From Megachile rotundata (Eukaryota > Arthropoda > Insecta > Hymenoptera > Megachilidae), in assembly GCF_050947335.1 (NCBI RefSeq), contig NW_027473347.1:1178001-1242000 (forward strand): 64,000 nt of DNA. The letters are read 5' to 3'. Shown here piece by piece: positions 30,836 through 47,516 of the stretch. A program made the position numbers and the translations under genes. Each line of letters begins with the position of its first letter. Within the stretch, counting starts at the first letter, position 1. The notes beneath the pieces are model-generated. The model saw only the letters and a list, made by a program, of their open reading frames with translations, did no database searches and was not told where the DNA came from.

Positions 30836-33800
30836 ATACAATCACAATCCTACATTCACAACAATACAATCACAATCATACAATCACAATCATACATTCA
30901 CAACAATACAATCACAATCATACAATCCCAATCATACAGTCGCAATCATACAATCACAATCATACAATCACAATCATACAATCACAATCATACAATCACA
31001 AGCATACTGTCACAGTCCTACAATCACAATCATACAATCACAATCATACAATCACAATCATACAATGGCATTCATATAACAACAATCATACAATCACAAT
31101 CATAAAATCGCGATCATACAATCGCACTCATACAATCACAATCATACAATCACAATCATACAATCACAATCATTCAATCACAATCATACAATCGCAATCA
31201 TATAAATACAATCTCCCAAAAACACTGATACAATCACAATCATACACACAATAATACAGTCACAATCATACAATCACAATCATACAATTGCAATCATACA
31301 AGCACAATCCTGCAGTCGCAATCATACTATCACAATCATACAATCACAATCATACAATCACAATCATACAATCACAATCATACATTCACAACAATACAAT
31401 CACAATCATACAATCCCAATCATGCAGTCGCAATCATACAATCACTATCATACAATCACAGTCATACTACCACAGTCATACAATTACAATCATACAATCG
31501 CAATTACAATCACAATCATGCAATCACAATCATACAATCACAATCATACAATTGCAATCATACACGCACAATCCTGCAGTCGCAATCATACTATCACAAT
31601 CATACAATCACAATCATACAATCACAATCATACAATCCCAGTCATGCGACCACAATCATACAATCACAGTCATACAGTCGCAATCATAAATCACAATCAT
31701 ACAATCACAATCATACAATCACAATCATACCATCACAATCATACAATCACACTCATACAGTCACAATCATACAATCACAATCATAGAATCACAATCGTAC
31801 AATCACAATCGTACAATCACAACCATGCAATCACAATCATACAATCGCAATCATACAATCACAATCATACAATCGCAATCATACAATCACAATCACACAA
31901 GCACAACTATACAATCGCAATCATACAATCACAATCATACAATCACAATCATACAATCACAATCACACAATCACAGCTATACAATCACAATCATACAATC
32001 ACAATCATACAATCACAATCATACAATCACAATCATACAATCACAATCATACAATCACAATCATACAATCACAATCATACAATCACAATCATACAATCAC
32101 AATCATACAATCACAAGCATACTGTCACAGTCCTACAATCACAATCATACAATCACAATCATACAATCACAATCATACAATCACAATCATACAATCACAA
32201 TCATACAATGGCATTCATACAACAACAATCATACAATGACAATCATAAAATCGCGATCATACAATCGCACTCATACAATCACAATCATACAATCACAATC
32301 ATACAATCGCAATCATTCAATCACAATCATACAATCGCAATCATATAAATACAATCTCCCAAAAACACTGATACAATCACAATCATACACACAATAATAC
32401 AGTCACAATCATACAATCACAATCATACAATCACAGTCATACAATCACAATCATACATTCACAAAAATACAATCACAATCATACAATCCCAATTATACAG
32501 TCGCAATCATACAATCACTATCATACAATCACAGTCATACTACCACAGTCATACAATTACAATCATACAATCGCAATTACAATCACAATCATGCAATCAC
32601 AATCATACAATCACAATCATACAATTGCAATCATACAAGCACAATCCTGCAGTCGCAATCATACTATCACAATCATACAATCACAATCATACAATCACAA
32701 TCATACAATCACAATCATACAATCCCAGTCATGCGACCACAATAATACAATCACAGTCATACAGTCGCAATCATAAATCACAATCATACAATCACATTCA
32801 TACAATCACAATCATGCCATCACAATCATACAATCACACTCATACAGTCACAATCATACAATCACAATAATACAGTCACAATCATACAATCACAATCATA
32901 CAATCACAGTCATACTACCACTGTCATACAACTACAATCATACAATCACAATTACAATCACAATGATACAATCGCAATCATACAATCACCATCATACAAT
33001 CACAATCATACAATCACAATAATACAGTCACTGTCATACAATCACCATCATACAATCACAATCATGCAGTCACAATTATACAATCACAATCATACAATCA
33101 CAATCATACAATCGCAATCAAACAAAAACAATCATACAATCATAATCATACAATCACCATCATACAATCACAGTCGTACGACCACAATCATACAAAAACA
33201 ATCATACCGTCACGATCTTACAATCGCAATCATATAATAACAATCTCAGAATCACAAACTCCCAATCACTATAATACAATCACACCCATAAAATAGCAAT
33301 CATACATATACAATCTCCCATACACAATCATAAAATCACAATAATACAGTCACATTCATAGAATCACAATCATTCAAATACAATCATATAATCACAATCA
33401 TACATTCGCAATCATACAATCACAATCATAGAAGCACAATAATACAATCACAATAATATAATCACAATAATACAATCACAATAATACAATCACAATAATA
33501 CAACCACAATAATAAAATCACAATCATACAATCGCAGTCATTCAATCACAGTCATACAATCACAATCATACATTCACAACAATACAATCACAATCATACA
33601 ATCGCAATCATACAGTCGCAATCATACAATCACTATCATACAATCACAGTCATACTACCACAGTCATACAATTACAATCATACAATCACAATTACAATCA
33701 CAATCATGCAATCACAATCATACAATCACAATCATACAATTGCAATCATACAAGCACAATCATACATTCACAACAATATAATCACAATCATTCAAACGCA

Positions 33801-35130
33801 ATCATACAGTCGCAATCATTCAATCACTATCATACAATCACAGTCATATAATCACAATCATACAATCACAATCATGCAATTACAATCATACAAGCATAAT
33901 CCTGCAATCGCAATCATGCAATAACAATCATACTATAACAATCATACAATCACAATCATATAATCACAGTCATACGACCACAATCATACAATCACAATCA
34001 TACAATCGCAGTCATACAATCACAATCATACAATCACAATCATACATTCACAACAATACAATCACAATCATACAATCACAATCATACATTCACAACAATA
34101 CAATCACAAGCATACAATCCCAATCATGCAGTCGCAATCATACAATCACACTCATACAGTCACAATCATACAATCACAATAATACAGTCACAATCATACA
34201 ATCACAATCATACAATCACAGTCATACTACCACTGTCATACAACTACAATCATACAATCACAATTACAATCACAATGATACAATCGCAATCATACAATCA
34301 CCATCATACAATCACAATCATACAATCACAATAATACAGTCACTGTCATACAATCACCATCATACAATCACAATCATGCAGTCACAATTATACAATCACA
34401 ATCATACAATCACAATCATACAATCGCAATCAAACAAAAACAATCATACAATCATGATCATACAATCACCATCATACAATCACAGTCGTACGACCACAAT
34501 CATACAAAAACAATCATACCATCACGATCATACAATCGCAATCATATAATAACAATCTCAGAATCACAAACTCACAATCACAATAATACAATCACACCCA
34601 TAAAATAGCAATCATACATTTACAATCTCCCATACACAATCATAAAATCACAATAATACAGTCACATTCATAGAATCACAATCATTCAAATACAATCATA
34701 TAATCACAATCATACATTCGGAATCATACAATCACAATCATAGAAGCACAATAATACAATCACTATAATATAATCACAATAATACAATCACAATAATACA
34801 ATCACAATAATAAAATCACAATCATACAATCGCAGTCATTCAATCACAGTCATACAATCACAATCATACATTCACAACAATACAATCACAATCATACAAT
34901 CGCAATCATACAGTCGCAATCGTACAATCACTATCATACAATCACAGTCATACTACCACAGTCATACAATTACAATCATACAATCACAATTACAATCACA
35001 ATCATACAATCACAACCATACAATCACAACCATACAATCACAATAATACAGTCACAAACATACAATCGCAATCATACAGTCGCAATCATACAATCACTAT
35101 CATACAATCACAGTCATACTACCACAGTCA
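30836..35130 (+). repeat. Block P3
   Basis: P3 is one copy of a 4,404-bp tandem duplication with P4; the second copy starts at about 35,131. P3 and P4 share TACAATCACAAGCA before TACAATCCCAATCA (34,100 and 38,504 region), where P2 has TACAATCACAATCA, so P3 and P4 are sisters. Long canonical runs occur near 31,980-32,110. Confidence 0.88.
31981..32108 (+). repeat. Homogeneous canonical monomer run
   Basis: About nine consecutive exact TACAATCACAATCA units. Comparable pure runs occur near 3,173-3,285, 11,163-11,270, 16,330-16,405, 21,606-21,712, 28,315-28,410, 30,420-30,480, 36,385-36,515, 53,745-53,815 and 53,900-54,005. These are the stretches where unit number differs most often between block copies. 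Confidence 0.85.
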
Positions 35131-38100
35131 TACAATCGCAATCATATAAATACAATCTCCCAAAAACACTGATACAATCACAATCATACACACAATAATA
35201 CAGTCACAATCATACAATCACAATCATACAATCACAGTCATACAATCACAATCCTACATTCACAACAATACAATCACAATCATACAATCACAATCATACA
35301 TTCACAACAATACAATCACAATCATACAATCCCAATCATACAGTCGCAATCATACAATCACAATCATACAATCACAATCATACAATCACAATCATACAAT
35401 CACAAGCATACTGTCACAGTCCTACAATCACAATCATACAATCACAATCATACAATCACAATCATACAATGGCATTCATATAACAACAATCATACAATCA
35501 CAATCATAAAATCGCGATCATACAATCGCACTCATACAATCACAATCATACAATCACAATCATACAATCACAATCATTCAATCACAATCATACAATCGCA
35601 ATCATATAAATACAATCTCCCAAAAACACTGATACAATCACAATCATACACACAATAATACAGTCACAATCATACAATCACAATCATACAATTGCAATCA
35701 TACAAGCACAATCCTGCAGTCGCAATCATACTATCACAATCATACAATCACAATCATACAATCACAATCATACAATCACAATCATACATTCACAACAATA
35801 CAATCACAATCATACAATCCCAATCATGCAGTCGCAATCATACAATCACTATCATACAATCACAGTCATACTACCACAGTCATACAATTACAATCATACA
35901 ATCGCAATTACAATCACAATCATGCAATCACAATCATACAATCACAATCATACAATTGCAATCATACACGCACAATCCTGCAGTCGCAATCATACTATCA
36001 CAATCATACAATCACAATCATACAATCACAATCATACAATCCCAGTCATGCGACCACAATCATACAATCACAGTCATACAGTCGCAATCATAAATCACAA
36101 TCATACAATCACAATCATACAATCACAATCATACCATCACAATCATACAATCACACTCATACAGTCACAATCATACAATCACAATCATAGAATCACAATC
36201 GTACAATCACAATCGTACAATCACAACCATGCAATCACAATCATACAATCGCAATCATACAATCACAATCATACAATCGCAATCATACAATCACAATCAC
36301 ACAAGCACAACTATACAATCGCAATCATACAATCACAATCATACAATCACAATCATACAATCACAATCACACAATCACAGCTATACAATCACAATCATAC
36401 AATCACAATCATACAATCACAATCATACAATCACAATCATACAATCACAATCATACAATCACAATCATACAATCACAATCATACAATCACAATCATACAA
36501 TCACAATCATACAATCACAAGCATACTGTCACAGTCCTACAATCACAATCATACAATCACAATCATACAATCACAATCATACAATCACAATCATACAATC
36601 ACAATCATACAATGGCATTCATACAACAACAATCATACAATGACAATCATAAAATCGCGATCATACAATCGCACTCATACAATCACAATCATACAATCAC
36701 AATCATACAATCGCAATCATTCAATCACAATCATACAATCGCAATCATATAAATACAATCTCCCAAAAACACTGATACAATCACAATCATACACACAATA
36801 ATACAGTCACAATCATACAATCACAATCATACAATCACAGTCATACAATCACAATCATACATTCACAAAAATACAATCACAATCATACAATCCCAATTAT
36901 ACAGTCGCAATCATACAATCACTATCATACAATCACAGTCATACTACCACAGTCATACAATTACAATCATACAATCGCAATTACAATCACAATCATGCAA
37001 TCACAATCATACAATCACAATCATACAATTGCAATCATACAAGCACAATCCTGCAGTCGCAATCATACTATCACAATCATACAATCACAATCATACAATC
37101 ACAATCATACAATCACAATCATACAATCCCAGTCATGCGACCACAATAATACAATCACAGTCATACAGTCGCAATCATAAATCACAATCATACAATCACA
37201 TTCATACAATCACAATCATGCCATCACAATCATACAATCACACTCATACAGTCACAATCATACAATCACAATAATACAGTCACAATCATACAATCACAAT
37301 CATACAATCACAGTCATACTACCACTGTCATACAACTACAATCATACAATCACAATTACAATCACAATGATACAATCGCAATCATACAATCACCATCATA
37401 CAATCACAATCATACAATCACAATAATACAGTCACTGTCATACAATCACCATCATACAATCACAATCATGCAGTCACAATTATACAATCACAATCATACA
37501 ATCACAATCATACAATCGCAATCAAACAAAAACAATCATACAATCATAATCATACAATCACCATCATACAATCACAGTCGTACGACCACAATCATACAAA
37601 AACAATCATACCGTCACGATCTTACAATCGCAATCATATAATAACAATCTCAGAATCACAAACTCCCAATCACTATAATACAATCACACCCATAAAATAG
37701 CAATCATACATATACAATCTCCCATACACAATCATAAAATCACAATAATACAGTCACATTCATAGAATCACAATCATTCAAATACAATCATATAATCACA
37801 ATCATACATTCGCAATCATACAATCACAATCATAGAAGCACAATAATACAATCACAATAATATAATCACAATAATACAATCACAATAATACAATCACAAT
37901 AATACAACCACAATAATAAAATCACAATCATACAATCGCAGTCATTCAATCACAGTCATACAATCACAATCATACATTCACAACAATACAATCACAATCA
38001 TACAATCGCAATCATACAGTCGCAATCATACAATCACTATCATACAATCACAGTCATACTACCACAGTCATACAATTACAATCATACAATCACAATTACA

Positions 38101-39534
38101 ATCACAATCATGCAATCACAATCATACAATCACAATCATACAATTGCAATCATACAAGCACAATCATACATTCACAACAATATAATCACAATCATTCAAA
38201 CGCAATCATACAGTCGCAATCATTCAATCACTATCATACAATCACAGTCATATAATCACAATCATACAATCACAATCATGCAATTACAATCATACAAGCA
38301 TAATCCTGCAATCGCAATCATGCAATAACAATCATACTATAACAATCATACAATCACAATCATATAATCACAGTCATACGACCACAATCATACAATCACA
38401 ATCATACAATCGCAGTCATACAATCACAATCATACAATCACAATCATACATTCACAACAATACAATCACAATCATACAATCACAATCATACATTCACAAC
38501 AATACAATCACAAGCATACAATCCCAATCATGCAGTCGCAATCATACAATCACACTCATACAGTCACAATCATACAATCACAATAATACAGTCACAATCA
38601 TACAATCACAATCATACAATCACAGTCATACTACCACTGTCATACAACTACAATCATACAATCACAATTACAATCACAATGATACAATCGCAATCATACA
38701 ATCACCATCATACAATCACAATCATACAATCACAATAATACAGTCACTGTCATACAATCACCATCATACAATCACAATCATGCAGTCACAATTATACAAT
38801 CACAATCATACAATCACAATCATACAATCGCAATCAAACAAAAACAATCATACAATCATGATCATACAATCACCATCATACAATCACAGTCGTACGACCA
38901 CAATCATACAAAAACAATCATACCATCACGATCATACAATCGCAATCATATAATAACAATCTCAGAATCACAAACTCACAATCACAATAATACAATCACA
39001 CCCATAAAATAGCAATCATACATTTACAATCTCCCATACACAATCATAAAATCACAATAATACAGTCACATTCATAGAATCACAATCATTCAAATACAAT
39101 CATATAATCACAATCATACATTCGGAATCATACAATCACAATCATAGAAGCACAATAATACAATCACTATAATATAATCACAATAATACAATCACAATAA
39201 TACAATCACAATAATAAAATCACAATCATACAATCGCAGTCATTCAATCACAGTCATACAATCACAATCATACATTCACAACAATACAATCACAATCATA
39301 CAATCGCAATCATACAGTCGCAATCGTACAATCACTATCATACAATCACAGTCATACTACCACAGTCATACAATTACAATCATACAATCACAATTACAAT
39401 CACAATCATACAATCACAACCATACAATCACAACCATACAATCACAATAATACAGTCACAAACATACAATCGCAATCATACAGTCGCAATCATACAATCA
39501 CTATCATACAATCACAGTCATACTACCACAGTCA
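35131..39534 (+). repeat. Block P4 with junction segment
   Basis: This is the second copy of the 4,404-bp tandem duplication. The first hundred bases or so (35,131-35,233) repeat the sequence before P3, including marker M1 at 35,143 (30,739 in copy 1). The rest matches P2 at 14,794-14,808. At 39,534 it continues into Q2 just as P2 continues into Q1, so the 4,404-bp copy was added between Q1 and P4. Confidence 0.88.
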
Positions 39535-42500
39535 TACAATTACAATCATACAATCACAATTACAATCACAATCATACAATCACAACCATACAATCACAAT
39601 CATACAATCACAACAATACAATCACAATCATACAATCGCAATCATACAGTCGCAATCATACAATCACTATCATACAATCACAGTCATAATACCACAGTCA
39701 TACAATTACAATCATACAATCACAATTACAATCACAATCATGCAATCACAATCATACAATCACAATCATACAATTGCAATCATACAAGCACAATCATACA
39801 TTCACAACAATATAATCACAATCATTCAAACGCAATCATACAGTCGCAATCATTCAATCACTATCATACAATCACAGTCATATAATCACAATCATACAAT
39901 CACAATCATGCAATTACAATCATACAAGCATAATCCTGCAATCGCAATCATGCAATAACAATCATACTATAACAATCATACAATCACAATCATATAATCA
40001 CAGTCATACGACCACAATCATACAATCACAATCATACAATCGCAGTCATACAATCACAATCATACAATCACAATCATACATTCACAACAATACAATCACA
40101 ATCATACAATCACTATCATACATTCACAACAATACAATCACAATCATACAATCCCAATCATGCAGTCGCAATCATACAATCACTATCATACAATCACAGT
40201 CATACTACCACAGTCATACAATTACAATCATACAATCGCAATTACAATCACAATCATGCAATCACAATCATACAATCACAATCATACAATTGCAATCATA
40301 CACGCACAATCCTGCAGTCGCAATCATACTATCACAATCATACAATCACAATCATACAATCACAATCATACAATCCCAGTCATGCGACCACAATCATACA
40401 ATCCCAGTCATACAGTCGCAATCATAAATCACAATCATACAATCACAATCATACAATCACAATCATACCATCACAATCATACAATCACACTCATACAGTC
40501 ACAATCATACAATCACAATCATAGAATCACAATCGTACAATCACAATCGTACAATCACAACCATGCAATCACAATCATACAATCGCAATCATACAAACAC
40601 AATCATACAATCACAATCATACAATCACAATCACACAATCACAACTATACAATCGCAATCATACAATCACAATCATACAATCACAATCATACAATCACAA
40701 TCACACAATCACAGCTATACAATCACAATCATACAATCACAATCATACAATCACAATCATACAATCACAATCATACAATCACAATCATACAATCACAAGC
40801 ATACTGTCACAGTCCTACAATCACAATCATACAATCACAATCATACAATCACAATCATACAATCACAATCATACAATGGCATTCATACAACAACAATCAT
40901 ACAATGACAATCATAAAATCGCGATCATACAATCGCACTCATACAATCACAATCATACAATCACAATCATGCAATCGCAATCATTCAATCACAATCATAC
41001 AATCGCAATCATATAAATACAATCTCCCAAAAACACTGATACAATCACAATCATACACACAATAATACAGTCACAATCATACAATCACAATCATACAATC
41101 ACAGTCATACAATCACAATCATACATTCACAAAAATACAATCACAATCATACAATCCCAATTATACAGTCGCAATCATACAATCACTATCATACAATCAC
41201 AGTCATACTACCACAGTCATACAATTACAATCATACAATCGCAATTACAATCACAATCATGCAATCACAATCATACAATCACAATCATACAATTGCAATC
41301 ATACAAGCACAATCCTGCAGTCGCAATCATACTATCACAATCATACAATCACAATCATACAATCACAATCATACAATCACAATCATACAATCCCAGTCAT
41401 GCGACCACAATCATACAATCACAGTCATACAGTCGCAATCATAAATCACAATCATACAATCACATTCATACAATCACAATCATGCCATCACAATCATACA
41501 ATCACACTCATACAGTCACAATCATACAATCACAATAATACAGTCACAATCATACAATCACAATCATACAATCACAGTCATACTACCACTGTCATACAAC
41601 TACAATCATACAATCACAATTACAATCACAATGATACAATCGCAATCATACAATCACCATCATACAATCACAATCATACAATCACAATAATACAGTCACT
41701 GTCATACAATCACCATCATACAATCACAATCATGCAGTCACAATTATACAATCACAATCATACAATCGCAATCAAACAAAAACAATCATACAATCATAAT
41801 CATACAATCACCATCATACAATCACAGTCGTACGACCACAATCATACAAAAACAATCATACCGTCACGATCTTACAATCGCAATCATATAATAACAATCT
41901 CAGAATCAGAAACTCCCAATCACTATAATACAGTCACACCCATAAAATAGCAATCATACATATACAATCTCCCATACACAATCATAAAATCACAATAACA
42001 CAGTCACATTCATAGAATCACAATCATTCAAATACAATCATATAATCACAATCATACATTCGCAATCATACAATCACAATCATAGAAGCACAATAATACA
42101 ATCACAATAATATAATCACAATAATACAATCACAATAATACAATCACAATAATACAACCACAATAATAAAATCACAATCATACAATCGCAGTCATTCAAT
42201 CACAGTCATACAATCACAATCATACATTCACAACAATACAATCACAATCATACAGTCGCAATCATTCAATCACTATCATACAATCACAGTCATATAATCA
42301 CAATCATACAATCACAATCATGCAATTACAATCATACAAGCATAATCCTGCAATCGCAATCATGCAATAACAATCATACTATAACAATCATACAATCACA
42401 ATCATATAATCACAGTCATACGACCACAATCATACAATCACAATCATACAATCGCAGTCATACAATCACAATCATACAATCACAATCATACATTCACAAC

Positions 42501-45500
42501 AATACAATCACAATCATACAATCACAATCATACATTCACAACAATACAATCACAATCATACAATCCCAATCATGCAGTCGCAATCATACAATTACTATCA
42601 TACAATCACAGTCATACTACCACAGTCATACAATTACAATCATACAATCGCAATTACAATCACAATCATGCAATCACGATCATACAATCACAATCATACA
42701 ATTGCAATCATACACGCACAATCCTGCAGTCGCAATCATACTATCACAATCATACAATCACAATCATACAATCACAATCATACAATCACAATCATACAAT
42801 CCCAGTCATGCGACCACAATCATACAATCACAGTCATACAGTCGCAATCATAAATCACAATCATACAATCACAATCATACCATCACAATCATACAATCAC
42901 ACTCATACAGTCACAATCATACAATCACAATCATAGAATCACAATCGTACAATCACAATCGTACAATCACAACCATGCAATCACAATCATACAATCGCAA
43001 TCATACAATCACAATCATACAATCACAATCATACAATCACAATCACACAATCACAACTATACAATCGCAATCATACAATCACAATCATACAATCACAATC
43101 ACACAATCACAGCTATACAATCACAATCATACAATCACAATCATACAATCACAATCATACAATCACAATCATACAATCACAATCATACAATCACAATCAC
43201 ACAATCACAAGCATACTGTCACAGTCCTACAATCACAATCATACAATCACAATCATACAATCACAATCATACAATCACAATCATACAATGGCATTCATAC
43301 AACAACAATCATACAATGACAATCATAAAATCGCGATCATACAATCGCACTCATACAATCACAATCATACAATCACAATCATACAATCGCAATCATTCAA
43401 TCACACTCATACAGTCACAATCATACAATCACAATAATACAGTCACAATCATACAATCACAATCATACAATCACAGTCATACTACCACTGTCATACAACT
43501 ACAATCATACAATCACAATTACAATCACAATGATACAATCGCAATCATACAATCACCATCATACAATCACAATCATACAATCACAATAATACAGTCACTG
43601 TCATACAATCACGATCATACAATCACAATCATGCAGTCACAATTATACAATCACAATCATACAATCACAATCATACAATCGCAATCAAACAAAAACAATC
43701 ATACAATCATAATCATACAATCACCATCATACAATCACAGTCGTACGACCACAATCATACAAAAACAATCATACCGTCACGATCTTACAATCGCAAACAT
43801 ATAATAACAATCTCAGAATCACAAACTCCCAATCACTATAATACAATCACACCCATAAAATAGCAATCATACATATACAATCTCCCATACACAATCATAA
43901 AATCACAATAATACAGTCACATTCATAGAATCACAATCATTCAAATACAATCATATAATCACAATCATACATTCGCAATCATACAATCACAATTATAGAA
44001 GCACAATAATACAATCACAATAATATAATCACAATAATACAATCACAATAATACAATCACAATAATACAACCACAATAATAAAATCACAATCATACAATC
44101 GCAGTCATTCAATCACAGTCATACAATCACAATCATACATTCACAACAATACAATCACAATCATACAATCGCAATCATACAGTCGCAATCATACAATCAC
44201 TATCATACAATCACAGTCATACTACCACAGTCATACAATTACAATCATACAATCACAATTACAATCACAATCATGCAATCACAATCATACAATCACAATC
44301 ATACAATTGCAATCATACAAGCACAATCATACATTCACAACAATATAATCACAATCATTCAAACGCAATCATACAGTCGCAATCATTCAATCACTATCAT
44401 ACAATCACAGTCATATAATTACAATCATACAATCACAATCATACAATTACAATCACACAAGCATAATCCTGCAATCGCAATCATGCAATAACAATCATAC
44501 TATAACAATCATACAATCACAATCATACAATCACAATCATATAATCACAGTCATACGACCACAATCATACAATCACAACCATACAATCGCAGTCATACAA
44601 TCACAATCATACAGTCACAATCATACATTCACAAACCATACAATCACAATCATACAATCACAATAATACAATGACAAACATACAATCACAATCATACAAT
44701 CACAACCATACAATCACAACCATACAATCACAATAATACAATCACAAACATACAATCACAATCATACAATAACAATCATACAATCGCAATCATATAAATA
44801 CAATCTCCCAAAAACATTGATACAATCACAATCATACAATCAGAATCATACTATCACAATCATACAAGCATAATCCTGCAATCGCAATCATGCAATAACA
44901 ATCATACTATAACAATCACACAATCACAATCATACAATCACAATCATATAATCACAGTCATACGACCACAATCATACAATCACAATCATACAATCGCAGT
45001 CATACAATCACAATCATACAATCACAATCATACATTCACAACAATACAATCACAATCATACAATCACAATAATACAATGACAAACATGCAATCACAATCA
45101 TACAATCACAATCACACAATCACAACTATACAATCGCAATCATACAATCACAATCATACAATCACAATCATACAATCACAATCATACAATCACAATCACA
45201 CAATCACAGCTATACAATCACAATCATACAATCACAATCATACAATCACAATCATACAATCACAATCATACAATCACAATCATACAATCACAAGCATACT
45301 GTCACAGTCCTACAATCACAATCATACAATCACAATCATACAATCACAATCATACAATCACAATCATACAATCACAATCATACAATCACAATCATACAAT
45401 GGCATTCATACAACAACAATCATACAATGACAATCATAAAATCGCGATCATACAATCGCACTCATACAATCACAATCATACAATCACAATCATACAATCG

Positions 45501-45640
45501 CAATCATTCAATCACAATCATACAATCGCAATCATATAAATACAATCTCCCAAAAACACTGATACAATCACAATCATACACACAATAATACAGTCACAAT
45601 CATACAATCACAATCATACAATCACAGTCATACAATCACA
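39535..45640 (+). repeat. Block Q2
   Basis: Q2 matches Q1 at 14,808 and then 14,794. Only a few private substitutions were noticed over 6 kb: CACTATCATACATTC near 40,113, ATGCAATCGC near 40,970, ATAACACAGTC near 41,996, ATTACTATC near 42,592 and AATCACGATC near 42,676. Q1 has the commoner form at each of these. At about 45,644 it departs from Q1 and switches to the sequence otherwise found after 26,300. Confidence 0.86.
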
Positions 45641-47516
45641 ATCATACATTCACAAAAATACAATCACAATCATACAATCCCAATTATACAGTCGCAATCA
45701 TACAATCACTATCATACAATCACAGTCATACTACCACAGTCATACAATTACAATCATACAATCGCAATTACAATCACAATCATGCAATCACAATCATACA
45801 ATCACAATCATACAATTGCAATCATACAAGCACAATCCTGCAGTCGCAATCATACTATCACAATCATACAATCACAATCATACAATCACAATCATACAAT
45901 CCCAGTCATGCGACCACAATCATACAATCACAGTCATACAGTCGCAATCATAAATCACAATCATACAATCACATTCATACAATCACAATCATGCCATCAC
46001 AATCATACAATCACACTCATACAGTCACAATCATACAATCACAATAATACAGTCACAATCATACAATCACAATCATACAATCACAGTCATACTACCACTG
46101 TCATACAACTACAATCATACAATCACAATTACAATCACAATGATACAATCGCAATCATACAATCACCATCATACAATCACAATCATACAATCACAATAAT
46201 ACAGTCACTGTCATACAATCACCATCATACAATCACAATCATGCAGTCACAATTATACAATCACAATCATACAATCACAATCATACAATCGCAATCAAAC
46301 AAAAACAATCATACAATCATAATCATACAATCACCATCATACAATCACAGTCGTACGACCACAATCATACAAAAACAATCATACCGTCACGATCTTACAA
46401 TCGCAAACATATAATAACAATCTCAGACTCACAAACTCCCAATCACTATAATACAATCACACCCATAAAATAGCAATCATACATATACAATCTCCCATAC
46501 ACAATCATAAAATCACAATAATACAGTCACATTCATAGAATCACAATCATTCAAATACAATCATATAATCACAATCATACATTCGCAATCATACAATCAC
46601 AATCATAGAAGCACAATAATACAATCACAATAATATTATCACAATAATACAATCACAATAATACAATCACAATAATACAACCACAATAATAAAATCACAA
46701 TCATACAATCGCAGTCATTCAATCACAGTCATACAATCACAATCATACATTCACAACAATACAATCACAATCATACAATCGCAATCATACAGTCGCAATC
46801 ATACAATCACTATCATACAATCACAGTCATACTACCACAGTCATACAATTACAATCATACAATCACAATTACAATCACAATCATGCAATCACAATCATAC
46901 AATCACAATCATACAATTGCAATCATACAAGCACAATCATACATTCACAACAATATAATCACAATCATTCAAACGCAATCATACAGTCGCAATCATTCAA
47001 TCACTATCATACAATCACAGTCATATAATTACAATCATACAATCACAATCATACAATTACAATCACACAAGCATAATCCTGCAATCGCAATCATGCAATA
47101 ACAATCATACTATAACAATCATACAATCACAATCATACAATCACAATCATATAATCACAGTCATACGACCACAATCATACAATCACAACCATACAATCGC
47201 AGTCATACAATCACAATCATACAGTCACAATCATACATTCACAAACCATACAATCACAATCATACAATCACAATAATACAATGACAAACATACAATCACA
47301 ATCATACAATCACAACCATACAATCACAACCATACAATCACAATAATACAATCACAAACATACAATCACAATCATACAATAACAATCATACAATCGCAAT
47401 CATATAAATACAATCTCCCAAAAACATTGATACAATCACAATCATACAATCAGAATCATACTATCACAATCATACAAGCATAATCCTGCAATCGCAATCA
47501 TGCAATAACAATCATA
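45641..47516 (+). repeat. Block R: 2,610-bp tandem copy of the end of Q2
   Basis: Positions 46,010-47,516 repeat 43,400-44,906 with an offset of 2,610 (ATTCATAGAA at 43,921 and 46,531). The part before 46,010 resembles 26.3-26.7 kb and 41.1-41.5 kb. The copy is interrupted at 47,517, where A-type sequence starts. Confidence 0.85.

Larger units (their letters stand above)
15253..47516 (+). repeat. Central domain: P/Q block satellite domain
   Basis: The same 14-bp monomer is used with a different vocabulary. Typical variants are TGCAGTCGCAATCA preceded by CCTGCAG, the unit run ending CCCAGTCATGCGACC, a 13-bp unit TAAATCACAATCA, and TACAATTGCAATCA. The TATAAATA marker pair is sparse here (about 16 copies in 32 kb), and the GTAC sub-arrays are absent. 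The domain is organised as large direct repeats described in the P, Q and R entries. It lies between the two copies of the A-type sequence. Confidence 0.85.
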
